Assembly (NCBI GenBank): GCA_963816545.1 | Contig: CAWFLE010000001.1 | Span: 496,001 to 560,000, forward strand | DNA: 64,000 nt | Source: Albimonas sp963816545 | GTDB taxonomy: Bacteria > Pseudomonadota > Alphaproteobacteria > Rhodobacterales > Rhodobacteraceae | Reading direction: 5' to 3' | Shown: positions 1 to 8,868 of the stretch, in pieces | Layout: every line of letters begins with the position of its first letter | How positions within the stretch are numbered: the first letter of the stretch is position 1 | Made by a program: the position numbers and the translations under genes | Notes under the pieces: generated by a model | The model's database searches: none | The model's input: the letters and a program-made list of their open reading frames with translations, nothing else | What the model was told of the DNA's origin: nothing

Positions 1-1
1 C

Positions 2-286
2 GTCAACGACTCGAACGCCGACGCCAAGCGGCTGGTGCAGCTGATCGCGGGCATTCCGGCCAAGATCAACCTGATCCCGTTCAATCCGTGGCCGGGCTCT
101 CCCTACGAGCGGTCGGAATGGGATCGGATCGAGGCCTTCGCCGAGATCGTGAACAGGGCGGGCTACGCGAGCCCGGTGCGCACCCCGCGCGGGCAGGACA
201 TCATGGCCGCCTGCGGGCAGTTGAAGTCCGCCACCGAGCGGGGCCGCCAGCGCGCCTCGGAAATCGCCGCCCAGACCGCCGGCTGA
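2..286 (+). CDS. rlmN: 23S rRNA (adenine2503-C2)-methyltransferase RlmN, C-terminal fragment
   Basis: The reading frame is open from the window edge, so the start lies upstream and only about 94 residues are visible. The family is a radical-SAM enzyme that methylates A2503 of 23S rRNA and A37 of some tRNAs. The visible part matches the RlmN C-terminus: the NDSNADAKRLVQL segment, the KINLIPFNPWPG segment, and RGQDIMAACGQL near the end. In RlmN the cysteine of the ACGQL motif is the residue that is transiently methylated and linked to the RNA. The [4Fe-4S] CxxxCxxC motif is outside the window. Identification is firm from these motifs. Confidence 0.93.
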   Translation, partial: VNDSNADAKRLVQLIAGIPAKINLIPFNPWPGSPYERSEWDRIEAFAEIVNRAGYASPVRTPRGQDIMAACGQLKSATERGRQRASEIAAQTAG

Positions 287-290
287 GGCC

Positions 291-1175
291 GTGGAGCGGC
301 AGGTGACCCCGGAGACCTTCGGGCTCCGGCCCGACGTGGCGCTGTGGTCGGACGAGAAAGCCGCGCTGACCGCCCTGATCGTGGCGGCGCTTCTGGCGCT
401 CCGCTGGGCGCTGATCCGCATGATCCGCCGCCGCAGCGGCGACGGCGAGATGTCCGAGGGCCAGCACCGGGCGCTCGCCTGGGTCCGCAACGGCGGGCTG
501 CTGGTCGTGTTCGGCGTGATCTTCGCGCTCTGGCTGCCGGAGATCGAGGCCTTCGCGCTTTCGATCACGGCCTTCGTCGTGGCGGTGGTGATCGCGACGA
601 AGGAGCTGATCATGTGCCTTGCGGGCGCGGCGCTTCGGACCACATCGGGCGCGTTCCGGTCCGGCGACTGGATCGAGGTGCAGGGCCGGTCGGGCGAGGT
701 CGCGGACCAGACTCTGCTGTCCACCACCCTGTGGGAGTTCGACGAGACCCGGCAGGAATACACGGGCCGGCAGGTGACGCTGCCCAACAGCGTGTTCCTC
801 GCGGCGCCGGTGGTGAACCACGGCTTCCGCCGCCGCTTCGTGTTCCACGAGTTCACCATCTTCTCGGAGCCGATCCCCACCGTCGAGGCCGCCCGCGACG
901 CGATCCAGGCGGGGCTGGAGGCGGCCGCGACCGATTTCGCGCCGATCGCCGCCCGTTACGCCGCGACGGTGGAGAAGCGGTCCGGCATCCGCCTGCCTCC
1001 CGGCGCGCCGCGGGTGCGGGTCTGGACCACCGAGTTCGCCAAGCTCGCCTTCGAGGCGACCGTCTTCTGCCCCCGGGAGCGAGCGCTGGAGATGGAAACC
1101 GCGGGCCAGACGGCGTTTCAGGAATGGGTCGCGCGCCAGGACTGGCGCTTCGCGGGGACCGTCCCGAAGGGCTGA
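291..1175 (+). CDS. MscS-family mechanosensitive ion channel protein
   Basis: A 294-residue membrane protein with a GTG start four bases after the rlmN stop. Hydrophobic segments lie near residues 25-42, 66-84 and 85-110. They are followed by a soluble beta-rich region with the MscS-like signature FRSGDWIEV (about residue 122) and TLPNSVFLAAPVVNHG (about 163-178). In this family the last membrane helix lines the pore and the following domain forms the cytosolic cage, releasing solutes on hypo-osmotic shock. The C-terminal part (about 190-285) resembles the MscS alpha/beta domain. No shorter in-frame start sits before the first membrane segment. Confidence 0.85.
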   Translation: MERQVTPETFGLRPDVALWSDEKAALTALIVAALLALRWALIRMIRRRSGDGEMSEGQHRALAWVRNGGLLVVFGVIFALWLPEIEAFALSITAFVVAVVIATKELIMCLAGAALRTTSGAFRSGDWIEVQGRSGEVADQTLLSTTLWEFDETRQEYTGRQVTLPNSVFLAAPVVNHGFRRRFVFHEFTIFSEPIPTVEAARDAIQAGLEAAATDFAPIAARYAATVEKRSGIRLPPGAPRVRVWTTEFAKLAFEATVFCPRERALEMETAGQTAFQEWVARQDWRFAGTVPKG

Positions 1176-1235
1176 GGGCTTGCGGGGGCGCGGCCCTTGC
1201 GCGACACAAGGGTCCCCAACGACAGGAGGAAGCCC

Positions 1236-2231
1236 ATGGCCCTGCCCGAGACGATGCGCGTGGTCGAGATCAGCGAGCCCGGCGGCCCCGAGGTGCTGAA
1301 GATCGCCGAGCGCGCGGTCCCGAAGCCCGGCGCGGGCGAGATCCTCATCAAGGTCGCCGCGGCGGGCGTGAACCGGCCGGACGCCATGCAGCGCGCTGGA
1401 AACTATCCCGTGCCGCCGGGCGCCTCGGACCTTCCGGGGCTTGAGGCGGCGGGGACGGTCGCGGCCGTCGGGCCGGCGGTCTCGCGCTGGAAGGAAGGCG
1501 ATCAGGTCTGCGCGCTGCTGCCGGGCGGGGGATACGCCGAATACGTGCTCACCCCCGCCGAACACGCCCTGCCCGTTCCTTCGAAGCTGTCGATGGAACA
1601 GGCCGCCTGCCTGCCGGAGACGTTCTTCACCGTCTGGATCAACGTCTTCGACCGCGTCGGCCTCAAGGGCGGCGAGACGCTGCTGGTCCATGGCGGCTCC
1701 TCCGGCATCGGCTCCACCGCCATCCAGCTCGCGGAGGCCATGGGCTGCCGCGTGTTCACCACGGTCGGGAGCCGGGAGAAGGCGGAGTTCTGCCTCGCCC
1801 TCGGGGCCGAGCGGGCGATAAACTACCGTGACGAGGACTTCGTGGAGGTGGTGAAGGAGCTGACCGAAGGACGCGGCGCGGACGTCATTCTCGACATGGT
1901 CGGCGGCGACTACATCCCCCGCAACATCGCGGCGCTGGCCGAGGACGGGCGGCTGAGCATCATCGCCTTCCTTCAGGGCCCGAAGGCCGAGGCCAATTTC
2001 GGCCCGGTCCTGCGCAAGCGGCTGACCATCACCGGCTCGACCCTCCGCCCTCGCTCGGTCGCCTTCAAGGCGGAGATGGCCCGCGCGCTGGAGGAGCAGG
2101 TCTGGCCGCTGCTGGAATCCGGCCGCGTGGCGCCGAAGATCCACGCCAGCTTCCCGCTGGAGAAGGCGTCGGACGCCCACGCGCTGATGGAAAGCTCGGC
2201 GCATATGGGCAAGATCGTCCTGACCCTGTGA
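1236..2231 (+). CDS. NAD(P)H-quinone oxidoreductase (zinc-free MDR family, PIG3-like)
   Basis: A 331-residue medium-chain dehydrogenase/reductase. The start at 1236 is chosen because a strong Shine-Dalgarno sequence (caggagga, 1223-1230) precedes it and the family begins MxLPxxMRxVE. An upstream in-frame ATG at 1197 lacks these. The N-terminal GroES-like catalytic domain contains VKVAAAGVNRPDAMQR. The Rossmann motif LLVHGGSSGIGSTAIQLA (about residues 148-165) binds NADPH. There are no zinc-ligand cysteines, as expected for the quinone oxidoreductase branch. The likely reaction is one- or two-electron quinone reduction, but the substrate cannot be told from sequence. Confidence 0.88.
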   Translation: MALPETMRVVEISEPGGPEVLKIAERAVPKPGAGEILIKVAAAGVNRPDAMQRAGNYPVPPGASDLPGLEAAGTVAAVGPAVSRWKEGDQVCALLPGGGYAEYVLTPAEHALPVPSKLSMEQAACLPETFFTVWINVFDRVGLKGGETLLVHGGSSGIGSTAIQLAEAMGCRVFTTVGSREKAEFCLALGAERAINYRDEDFVEVVKELTEGRGADVILDMVGGDYIPRNIAALAEDGRLSIIAFLQGPKAEANFGPVLRKRLTITGSTLRPRSVAFKAEMARALEEQVWPLLESGRVAPKIHASFPLEKASDAHALMESSAHMGKIVLTL

Positions 2232-2235
2232 GGGA

Positions 2236-2493
2236 TCAGCGGTCGCGGTGAAGCGCGGCGATCGCGTCCCGCAGGAGGTCGGCCACGTCGACGCGATCGA
2301 GTGCGCTGGCCTCCCGCTCCGCCCAGATGAGGACACGCGTGAGGGCGAGTCGCTGGCGCGGAGCGTCCCCTGCGCCGTCGACCGACTGCACGTCGTTCCG
2401 GGAGGTGCGTTTCTGAGCCTTCGGCAAGGCCTGATCCTTCGGTGTGGAGTTCAACCCCGTGAGCAGGCTTCCACAATTGCGGTTGTCCCGCAA
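2236..2493 (-). CDS. possible small hypothetical protein
   Basis: An 85-codon frame lies in the 440-base gap between the quinone oxidoreductase and trcR, convergent with the former. Its second half (RLALTRVLIWAEREASALD and onward) is a plausible charged amphipathic helix pair with alphaproteobacterial composition. The first half has low information and the true start may be internal. I recognise no family. This could equally be non-coding, because high GC produces many open frames. The rest of the gap (2494-2672) holds only the trcR leader. Confidence 0.3.
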   Translation of the reverse strand: MRDNRNCGSLLTGLNSTPKDQALPKAQKRTSRNDVQSVDGAGDAPRQRLALTRVLIWAEREASALDRVDVADLLRDAIAALHRDR

Positions 2494-2672
2494 CGCCCGA
2501 CTCGCCGTCCGGCAGATCGCCCGGCGTGGCGGGTTCCTCTTTCATCCGCGCGCCAAACCGACTATACGGCGCGCTTGACTCCCCTCGCATCGCGAAAGTC
2601 GGCCGCCGGGACCTCTCCCGGATGCGGCCAGGGTTTTCGGACCGGGGGCCTCGTTTTGCCGGGAGACGAACG

Positions 2673-3443
2673 ATGAGCGATTCGCTGCCTTTGATGCCCA
2701 AGGCCACCGCCGTCTGGCTGGTGGACAACACCACCCTGACCTTCACCCAGGTCGCCGCCTTCTGCGGACTGCACGAGCTGGAGGTGAACGGCATCGCCGA
2801 CGGCGAGGTCGCGCAGGGCATGAAGGGCTTCGATCCGGTCGCCAACAACCAGCTCGACCAGAGGGAGATCGATCGCTGCGAGAAGGACCCGACTGCGCGA
2901 CTGAAGCTGAAGCGGACGCAGTCCATGGAGGGCGAGGCCCGCCGCAAGGGCCCGCGCTACACCCCCCTGAGCAAGCGGCAGGAGCGGCCGGCGGCCATCG
3001 CCTGGCTGGTGCGCTACCACCCCGAGCTGTCGGACGGCCAGATCTCCAAGCTCGTGGGCACCACCAAGCCGACGATCCAGTCGATCCGCAACCGCACGCA
3101 CTGGAACTCCCAGAACATTCAGCCGGTGGACCCGGTGGCGGTCGGCCTCTGCGCGCAGGGCGAACTTGACGACGCGGTGCGCAAGGCCGCCGAGCGCAAG
3201 CGGCGCGAACGCGAGGAGGTTATGAGCCACGAGGAGCGGATGAGCCTGCTTTCGACCGACGAAAGCCTCGCCGCCCGGCCGGAGCCGCGGATGCCGTCCA
3301 ACGTCTCGGGCCTGGAGAATTTCAGCCTGATCGAGACCGAGGAGGACGAGGATCCGCGCAGCGGCGACTCGATGAACCCGGACGACCTCTTCAACCTGCC
3401 CGGCGGCTCGGACGACGACGATGAGGACGACCAGCCGCGCTGA
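2673..3443 (+). CDS. trcR: cell-cycle transcriptional regulator TrcR (DUF1013)
   Basis: A 256-residue protein with the conserved DUF1013 N-terminus MPKATAVWLVDNTTLTFTQV (residues 7-26), a central helix-turn-helix-like segment (LSDGQISKLVGTTKPTIQSI, about 119-138) and a highly acidic C-terminus rich in Asp and Glu. The family is confined to Alphaproteobacteria and is annotated as a cell-cycle transcriptional regulator. The start has a gggagacg ribosome site seven bases upstream; a longer in-frame frame from 2526 lacks one. The length and acidic tail are usual for Rhodobacterales members. Confidence 0.9.
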   Translation: MSDSLPLMPKATAVWLVDNTTLTFTQVAAFCGLHELEVNGIADGEVAQGMKGFDPVANNQLDQREIDRCEKDPTARLKLKRTQSMEGEARRKGPRYTPLSKRQERPAAIAWLVRYHPELSDGQISKLVGTTKPTIQSIRNRTHWNSQNIQPVDPVAVGLCAQGELDDAVRKAAERKRREREEVMSHEERMSLLSTDESLAARPEPRMPSNVSGLENFSLIETEEDEDPRSGDSMNPDDLFNLPGGSDDDDEDDQPR

Positions 3444-3458
3444 CCGCGGAGGCGGACC

Positions 3459-4634
3459 TCAGCGCAGGTCCGCCCATACCAGCCGATGGTCCGAGCTGGC
3501 GGGGAGGCGCCCGCCCTCGACCAGCGGCGCGAGAGGATCATCCGGCGCGGGCCAGAACACGCCGTCGCCGGTCACTTCCCAGTCCCTCGACGGCAGGACG
3601 TAGTCCACGCGCAGGTTCCCCGGGCCGCCCTCGTCGCGCCAGTCGGCGGTGTCTAGGGACGGATCGCCCGTGTGGCTGTCGTTGGCGCCGCCCTGCGTCG
3701 CGGCCGCCGCGGCGCCCGGGCTTGCCGGCCGCGGGTCCTGGATCCGGGGATGCGACAGCAGACCCAGGAGTGCGCCGCGGCGGGCGTCCCCGTCCTGCGG
3801 GTCGGCGTTGAGATCGCCGAGGACGACGAAGCCCGCGCCGGGCGTCAGCGCGCCTGCCCTGCCCCCGTCGTCGGTCATCCAGCCCTCTCCCGACACGTAG
3901 TCCAGCCAGAACCGGACTTCGTCATGGTTGCGGCGGCCGTTCCGGTCCTCCGGCCCGTCGAAGACCGGCGGCGTCGGGTGGCTCGCCAGCAGGTGCAGCT
4001 CCCTCCCGTCCGGGAGCCTCACCGGCACGTCCCAGTGCGACTTGGAGGACAGGCGCAGCACCTCCGGCGCCTCGGGCGGGAGCGCCTCCGTCGGCAGCAT
4101 GGAAGCGGGCATCTCCCGCCAGAGGAGCGTCTGGAAAGTCCGCACCTCCTCCTCCAGGATGGGCATGCGGGAGAGCACGGCCATCCCGTACTGTCCGGGA
4201 AACTGGCCCCAGCCCTGTGCATCCGGCGGCCCGGCGGCGCGGCCGTCTCCGTCGAGGTCGAGGCCCGTCGGAACCCCGGTGTTGACCGGCGCGGCCCAGA
4301 TGTGGGGATAGTCGAGGCCCCGCGCCCCCTCCGGCCCCGGTTGCCGCAGCAGGTCGGCCAGCGCGCGCAGCGCCAGGCCCTCGGGATCGCGGTCCAGTTC
4401 CTGCACCAGCAGCACGTCGGGACGCACGGCGCGGATGATGCGGGCCACCGCCTGCGCCTGGTCCCGGCCCTCGGCGATGGCCTTCCAGGCGAGGCCGGCG
4501 CCCTGCCGCGAGAGAGACGTGTTGAACGTCGCCACGCGCACCGAACCGGTAGCGGGCGGCGGGGGCCCCCCTTCCTGCGCGCGGGCGGCCGCGGTCGTCG
4601 CGAGCAGGGCCGCAAGCAGCAGCCGCGCGATCAC
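3459..4634 (-). CDS. secreted endonuclease/exonuclease/phosphatase (EEP) family protein
   Basis: A 391-residue protein starting with a signal peptide (IARLLLAALLATTAAARAQ). The GTG at 4634 is chosen because it overlaps the stop of the upstream membrane protein by four bases (GTGA). EEP-fold motifs are present in order: RVATFNTSL (about 33), VLLVQELDRDP with the metal-binding Glu (about 71), GDLNADPQDG (about 276) and SSDHRLVWADL at the C-terminus with the catalytic Asp-His. This is a metal-dependent phosphodiesterase fold acting outside the cytoplasm; the substrate (nucleic acid, lipid or other) is unknown. It belongs to the leuD-membrane protein-EEP overlapping gene set. Confidence 0.85.
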   Translation of the reverse strand: MIARLLLAALLATTAAARAQEGGPPPPATGSVRVATFNTSLSRQGAGLAWKAIAEGRDQAQAVARIIRAVRPDVLLVQELDRDPEGLALRALADLLRQPGPEGARGLDYPHIWAAPVNTGVPTGLDLDGDGRAAGPPDAQGWGQFPGQYGMAVLSRMPILEEEVRTFQTLLWREMPASMLPTEALPPEAPEVLRLSSKSHWDVPVRLPDGRELHLLASHPTPPVFDGPEDRNGRRNHDEVRFWLDYVSGEGWMTDDGGRAGALTPGAGFVVLGDLNADPQDGDARRGALLGLLSHPRIQDPRPASPGAAAAATQGGANDSHTGDPSLDTADWRDEGGPGNLRVDYVLPSRDWEVTGDGVFWPAPDDPLAPLVEGGRLPASSDHRLVWADLR

Positions 4635-5476
4635 GCCGTCTCTCCGCGTCGCGCCAGGCGGGCGATGCGGAGGATCGCGACCCCACGCAGGAGAAGCGCC
4701 CCCGGCGCCGCCGCCCAGAGGGTGGCGCACCAGGCGATGACCAGGGGCGACAGCAGCGCCCGAGGCTCCAGCATCCCCGCAACGAGCCGGCCGAGCACCA
4801 GCAGGGCGAAAAGAAGCGCGGCGGCGGTTATGATGATCTGCCATCCGAGCCATCGCAACCGCACGGCCAGATCTCTCCTCCCAAGCGGACCGGAGGGCTG
4901 CTCCAGCGTCGGGAAATTGGTGGCGAGGTTGAAGCGCTGCGGGTCTGCGGGCCAGCGGCCGGACAGGAGCCATCCGGCGAAGGCGGCTGCGCAGAGGGCG
5001 GATGCCGCCAAAGCCGTGGCCGCCGCCCGCTGCAGCTCGGGATCGGGACCGGGCGCGGAGGACCGGGTGAAGCTGTCCGCGGCGAGGCGGGCGGGGCTGT
5101 ACGGAAAATCCAGCATCGAGGCGAGAAGGTCGAAGGGAAAGATCCCCTCTCGTGTCGCAAGGCAGGCGGTGACCGACAGCACCACCACCACCACCAGCAT
5201 GAACCGAAGGCGGTTGACCGGCGGCGCGAAGCGGAAATCCACCATCGAGGGCATCCGGCCCGCATATTCGATGAGGACGCCGAGCGCCGCCGCCGCCGCC
5301 AGCATCAACGATGCGATCTTTCCATCGTCCTGCGACGGGAGGAAGAACGCCGGCACGGCGAGGACGGCCGCGACCGCCAGCGCACGGCAGGCGGCGCCGC
5401 GACGCCGCGCCGTTCTGGAGCGGGGGCGGCGCAGAGCGGCGCCCTTCCCGCCCTCGGGAGCGCCGCCCCGGATCAG
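4631..5476 (-). CDS. hypothetical multi-pass membrane protein
   Basis: About 280 residues with at least five hydrophobic segments: ALAVAAVLAVPAFFL and SLMLAAAAALGVLIEY near the N-terminus, FMLVVVVVLSVTACL, ALAASALCAAAFAGWLL, and two near the C-terminus. It ends in a basic tail. No family is recognised. The stop overlaps the EEP gene start (GTGA). The frame has no ATG or GTG before the first membrane helix. A CTG at 5474-5476 overlaps the leuD stop as CTGA, so translational coupling from leuD is the most economical start, but a second CTG farther in or a TTG is possible. The true N-terminus is uncertain. Confidence 0.62.
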   Translation of the reverse strand: MIRGGAPEGGKGAALRRPRSRTARRRGAACRALAVAAVLAVPAFFLPSQDDGKIASLMLAAAAALGVLIEYAGRMPSMVDFRFAPPVNRLRFMLVVVVVLSVTACLATREGIFPFDLLASMLDFPYSPARLAADSFTRSSAPGPDPELQRAAATALAASALCAAAFAGWLLSGRWPADPQRFNLATNFPTLEQPSGPLGRRDLAVRLRWLGWQIIITAAALLFALLVLGRLVAGMLEPRALLSPLVIAWCATLWAAAPGALLLRGVAILRIARLARRGETA

Positions 5477-6090
5477 CCGGCCGCCGCGAGCCAGGGCCGC
5501 TCGACGTTCGCGCGCGCCTCGTAGTCGCCGATCGCGTCGACTTTCTCCAGCGTCAGCCCAATGTCGTCGAGGCCGTTGATGAGGCAGTGCTTGCGGAACT
5601 GGTCCACCTGGAACGCGATCTCGCCGCCGTCCGGCCCCTTGATGACCTGGTTCTCCAGATCGACGGTCAGGACCGCGTTGGCCCCGCGCGAGGCGTCGTC
5701 CATCAGCTTGTCCACGTCCTCCTGCGGCAGGACGATGGGCAGGATGCCGTTCTTGAAGCAGTTGTTGAAGAAGATGTCGGCGAAGCTGGGGGCGATGACG
5801 CAGCGGATGCCGAAATCCAGAAGCGCCCAGGGCGCATGCTCGCGCGAGGAGCCGCAGCCGAAATTCTCCCCGGCCACCAGGATCTGGGCGTTTCGGTAAG
5901 CGGGCTGGTTCAGCATGAAGTCCGGGTTCTCCGACCCGTCGTCGCGGTAGCGCATCTCGTCGAACAGGTTCTTGCCGAGACCGGAGCGCTTGATCGTCTT
6001 CAGGAACTGCTTGGGGATGATCATGTCGGTGTCGACGTTGATCTGCGGCAGGGGGGCGGCCACGCCGTCCAGCTTCGTGAACTTTTCCAT
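5473..6090 (-). CDS. leuD: 3-isopropylmalate dehydratase small subunit
   Basis: A 205-residue protein. With LeuC it isomerises 2-isopropylmalate to 3-isopropylmalate in leucine biosynthesis. Family signatures are clear: INVDTDMIIPKQFLKTI (about 17-33), GENFGCGSSREHAPWAL (about 74-90) and APSFADIFFNNCFKNG (about 99-114). Length is typical. leuC is not adjacent in the window; the gene lies at the head of an overlapping set with a membrane protein and an EEP phosphoesterase. Upstream DNA to 6150 contains no other gene. Confidence 0.95.
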   Translation of the reverse strand: MEKFTKLDGVAAPLPQINVDTDMIIPKQFLKTIKRSGLGKNLFDEMRYRDDGSENPDFMLNQPAYRNAQILVAGENFGCGSSREHAPWALLDFGIRCVIAPSFADIFFNNCFKNGILPIVLPQEDVDKLMDDASRGANAVLTVDLENQVIKGPDGGEIAFQVDQFRKHCLINGLDDIGLTLEKVDAIGDYEARANVERPWLAAAG

Positions 6091-6150
6091 GATGCAGCTC
6101 CTGTGCGGATGGTTTCCGGGTAGCGCAGGCCGGGGCCGGTGGCAAGCGAG

Positions 6151-6735
6151 TCAACCCAGCAGCAGCGGCCAGAGCAGCCCCGGCGCCGCCTCCGCGGTGA
6201 GCGCGAGCAGGATCAGGGCGCGCGCGGGCCAGCCTTGGAAGCGGCGCAGGAGCAGGATGGCGAGCAGCACGCAGACGCCGATTTCCAGCATCGCCACCGT
6301 CCGCCCGTGCGCCGCCGGATCCCAGTAGCTGACGGGACTGTGGAACACCCACCCGCTGAGCGGCCAGAAATGCGGGCGCGCGTCGGAGCCGTGGAGCGGC
6401 AGGTCGAAGGCCAGGTGCAGCAGCCCGACGCCGCCGAACACCGCCAGCGCCATCCACCGCCGCCAGAGCGCGACCGCGGTCAGCAGCGCCCAGAGAGGAA
6501 TGGAGTTGTCCACCCGGAACACGCCGGTCCAGAGGGGCGAGAGATAATCCTCCCCGAAGATCCGGTGCAGGTCCCGCCCCTGCACGAAGCGCGCCCAGCC
6601 CACCAGCAGGAACAGCCCGAGGTCGGGCGCGAGGCCGCCCAGCGCCGCTGCCCAGTTGCGCCTGCGCCCCCCGGCCCCGTCGGCGGGGCGGGCGAAGGCG
6701 GCGGCGGCGAAGATCAGGTGCGCGGGCGTGTTCAC
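6151..6735 (-). CDS. membrane-bound metal-dependent hydrolase family (YdjM/DUF457-like) protein
   Basis: A 194-residue polytopic protein. The GTG at 6735 is preferred because relatives start with NTPAHLIFAAAAF; an ATG at 6768 would add eleven non-conserved residues. Conserved features include PAHLIFA with an N-terminal His, ALGGLAPDLGLFLL (Asp in a membrane helix), and HLAFDLPLHGSDARPHFWPLSG, a His/Asp-rich loop typical of DUF457-like proteins proposed to bind metal. Four to five hydrophobic helices. In Rhodobacterales such proteins are often mislabelled CobQ-like; there is no amidotransferase motif here. Function unknown. Confidence 0.68.
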   Translation of the reverse strand: MNTPAHLIFAAAAFARPADGAGGRRRNWAAALGGLAPDLGLFLLVGWARFVQGRDLHRIFGEDYLSPLWTGVFRVDNSIPLWALLTAVALWRRWMALAVFGGVGLLHLAFDLPLHGSDARPHFWPLSGWVFHSPVSYWDPAAHGRTVAMLEIGVCVLLAILLLRRFQGWPARALILLALTAEAAPGLLWPLLLG

Positions 6736-6789
6736 CCGCGATGCATCCGCCGGATCCCGCCCTCGCACAACCGGAACATGGTTAAAATG

Positions 6790-7782
6790 CTAGGCGGCGA
6801 CCGGCGGCGCCCCCCGCCCGTGCGGCGCCGAGAAGTCCAGGTCCGGGCCTACGGGAACGATGCGGTGGGGGTTTATGCTCTCGTGGCTGTAGTGGTAATG
6901 GCGCTTGATGTGCGCGAAATCCACAGTCTCGGCGACGCCGTCGACCTGATAGAGGTCCCGCGTGTAGCCCCAGAGGTTTGGATAGTCGCAGAGCCTGCGG
7001 ATATTGCACTTGAAGTGCCCGAAATAGACCGGGTCGAAGCGCACCAGCGTGGTGAACAGCCGCCAGTCGGCCTCGGTCAGCTTGTTCCCCATCAGGTAGC
7101 GGCGCGAGGCGAGGCGCGTCTCCAGCCAGTCCAGGGTCTCGAACAGGGGCAGCACCGCGTCCTCATAGGCCTGCTGCGCGGTCGCGAAGCCGGACTTGTA
7201 GACCCCGTTGTTAAGCGTGTCGTAGATTCGCTCGTTCACCGGCTCGATCGCAAGGCGAAGCTGCGCGGGCCAGTAGTCGTCGGTATTGCCGGTGATCCCG
7301 TCGAAGGCCGTGTTGAACATGCGGATGATCTCCGCGCTCTCGTTCGACACGATGGTCCCGCGTTCCTTGTCCCAGAGGACCGGCACCGTCACGCGGCCCG
7401 AGCACTTCGGGTCCGCCTCCAGATAAACGTCGCGCAGGAAGGGCTTGCCCATCAGCGTGTCGCTCGTGGCGCCGGGGAAATCGTCCTGGAAGGTCCAGCC
7501 GTCCGACAGCATGTCCGGATGCACGACCGAGACGTCGATATGCGGCTCCAGCTTCTTGAGCTTGCGGAAGATCAGCGTCCGGTGCGCCCACGGGCAGGCG
7601 AGCGCGACGTAGAGATGGTAGCGCCCGCTCTCGGCCTTGAACCCGCCCTCGCCCGAAGGCCCGGGCGAGCCATCCTGCGTCACCCAGTCGCGGAACGCGG
7701 AGGTGGAACGCACGAACTTGCCCCCCGTCTTGGCCGTATCGTATCCCTGATCGTGCCAGACGCCGTCGACGAGCAGGCCCAT
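6790..7782 (-). CDS. glutathionyl-hydroquinone reductase-type glutathione S-transferase
   Basis: A 330-residue protein of the Xi-class GST/YqjG group. The thioredoxin-like N-domain contains the catalytic motif ALACPWAHR (Cys at about residue 64), where YqjG enzymes form a glutathione disulfide and reduce glutathionyl-hydroquinones. Other conserved pieces are VPVLWDKERGTIVSNESAEI (about 133-152), YKSGFATAQQAYE and LTEADWRLFTTLVRFDPVYF in the helical C-domain. Length matches the family (about 320-330). It stands alone between unrelated minus-strand genes. Confidence 0.92.
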   Translation of the reverse strand: MGLLVDGVWHDQGYDTAKTGGKFVRSTSAFRDWVTQDGSPGPSGEGGFKAESGRYHLYVALACPWAHRTLIFRKLKKLEPHIDVSVVHPDMLSDGWTFQDDFPGATSDTLMGKPFLRDVYLEADPKCSGRVTVPVLWDKERGTIVSNESAEIIRMFNTAFDGITGNTDDYWPAQLRLAIEPVNERIYDTLNNGVYKSGFATAQQAYEDAVLPLFETLDWLETRLASRRYLMGNKLTEADWRLFTTLVRFDPVYFGHFKCNIRRLCDYPNLWGYTRDLYQVDGVAETVDFAHIKRHYHYSHESINPHRIVPVGPDLDFSAPHGRGAPPVAA

Positions 7783-7842
7783 GTCCGCGTCTCCCTTCGC
7801 TGTGTCGGTCAGGTCCGCAGGTAGGGCCGCGCGACGGCGGCG

Positions 7843-8688
7843 CTACCCGTGGGCCGGAGAATGGATCGTCGCCGGGTCGGAGACGACGGAGACGCGCCCC
7901 TGCGCCGCCCGCGCCGGCCCCGCCAGCTTGCGGACGAGATCGTAGTCCGGATCCGCGAAGGCGACGATGCGGGCGAGCCGCAGCTCTGCCCGGATCCCGG
8001 CTGTCGCCGGATCGACCAGCGTCTCGACCAGCGCCGCGCGGATGCGGGCGCGGTCGCCGCTCTCCCGCAGGGCGGAGGTCACGAACGGCGGCGCCGGCGC
8101 GGGGTCCGTCCAGCCCACCACCCGCAGCGAGGCCGCCGCAGGCTCGAATCTCAGCGCAAGATCCCAGACCACGGCGTCGATGGCCGCGGCCTCCGCCCGC
8201 CCCTCCGCCACCGCGATGATCGAGGCCCGGTGGGCCCCGGTCCACAGCACCTCGCCGATCCCCTCCGCGCCGAACGCCGCGACCAGCGCCGCCCAGCCGG
8301 ACAGGCTGTCCGGCCCGTTCGCCGCGAAACGCACGCCGCGCAGCGACGCAAGGTCCCGCGCCCCATCCGCCCGCGCCACGATGGCCGAGCTGTAGCGGCC
8401 CGCGCCGCAGCCCTGCACCTCATAGACGGGCGCCGCGATCAACCGCGTTGCGCGGGCCGCGCCGGCAACGTGCGGCAAGCCGCAGGTCTGCGAGAACAGA
8501 AGATCCGGGTCCTCCCAAGCATCCGCGTCGCTCCCCCCCCTCTCCAGCGCCGCCGGCGCCGGCAGGCCCACGGCCGCAAGGCGCGGGCCCAGCGCCTCCC
8601 AGAACGCATCCGTCGGGTCCCGCAGCTCGGGCCAGTCGTAGAGAGGCAGCGTGGCGCATCCCGGCCGAGATGTCTCGTCCCGGGACAT
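7843..8688 (-). CDS. PhnD/SsuA-like periplasmic-binding-fold protein
   Basis: A 281-residue protein with a type-2 periplasmic-binding-protein layout. TLPLYDWPELRDPTDAFWEAL sits at the start of the fold, followed by the hinge region DLLFSQTCGLPH (about 82-93), SLRGVRFAANGPDSLSGW (about 134-151), and GRAEAAAIDAVVWDL (about 182-196), which resembles the PhnD 'AAID' segment. No signal peptide is visible and no ABC-transporter permease or ATPase lies next to it. It is probably a cytoplasmic orphan binding protein of the phosphonate-binding superfamily, with unknown ligand. Confidence 0.72.
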   Translation of the reverse strand: MSRDETSRPGCATLPLYDWPELRDPTDAFWEALGPRLAAVGLPAPAALERGGSDADAWEDPDLLFSQTCGLPHVAGAARATRLIAAPVYEVQGCGAGRYSSAIVARADGARDLASLRGVRFAANGPDSLSGWAALVAAFGAEGIGEVLWTGAHRASIIAVAEGRAEAAAIDAVVWDLALRFEPAAASLRVVGWTDPAPAPPFVTSALRESGDRARIRAALVETLVDPATAGIRAELRLARIVAFADPDYDLVRKLAGPARAAQGRVSVVSDPATIHSPAHG

Positions 8689-8868
8689 CAGCGAGAACCC
8701 CTGGCCCGGAGCGTCGCCATGAGGTCGGCGGAAGCCGTCCGGCGGCGTTGACCCCGGAGGCGCAGGCTGCGTCGCGCCACTCGTTCCGCTCCCATTCTTC
8801 AGCGATCCGCCCCCGTCGTCCGCGGAGGTTGTCCCCAGGGTAGCGGAAGCCCCCGGCGCGCCGCAAGC

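Noticed and set aside
3672..5579. Plus-strand 635-codon frame opposite the EEP and membrane-protein genes
   Set aside because: Arg/Pro/Ala-rich antisense frame without ribosome site or domain; the minus-strand genes have clear motifs.
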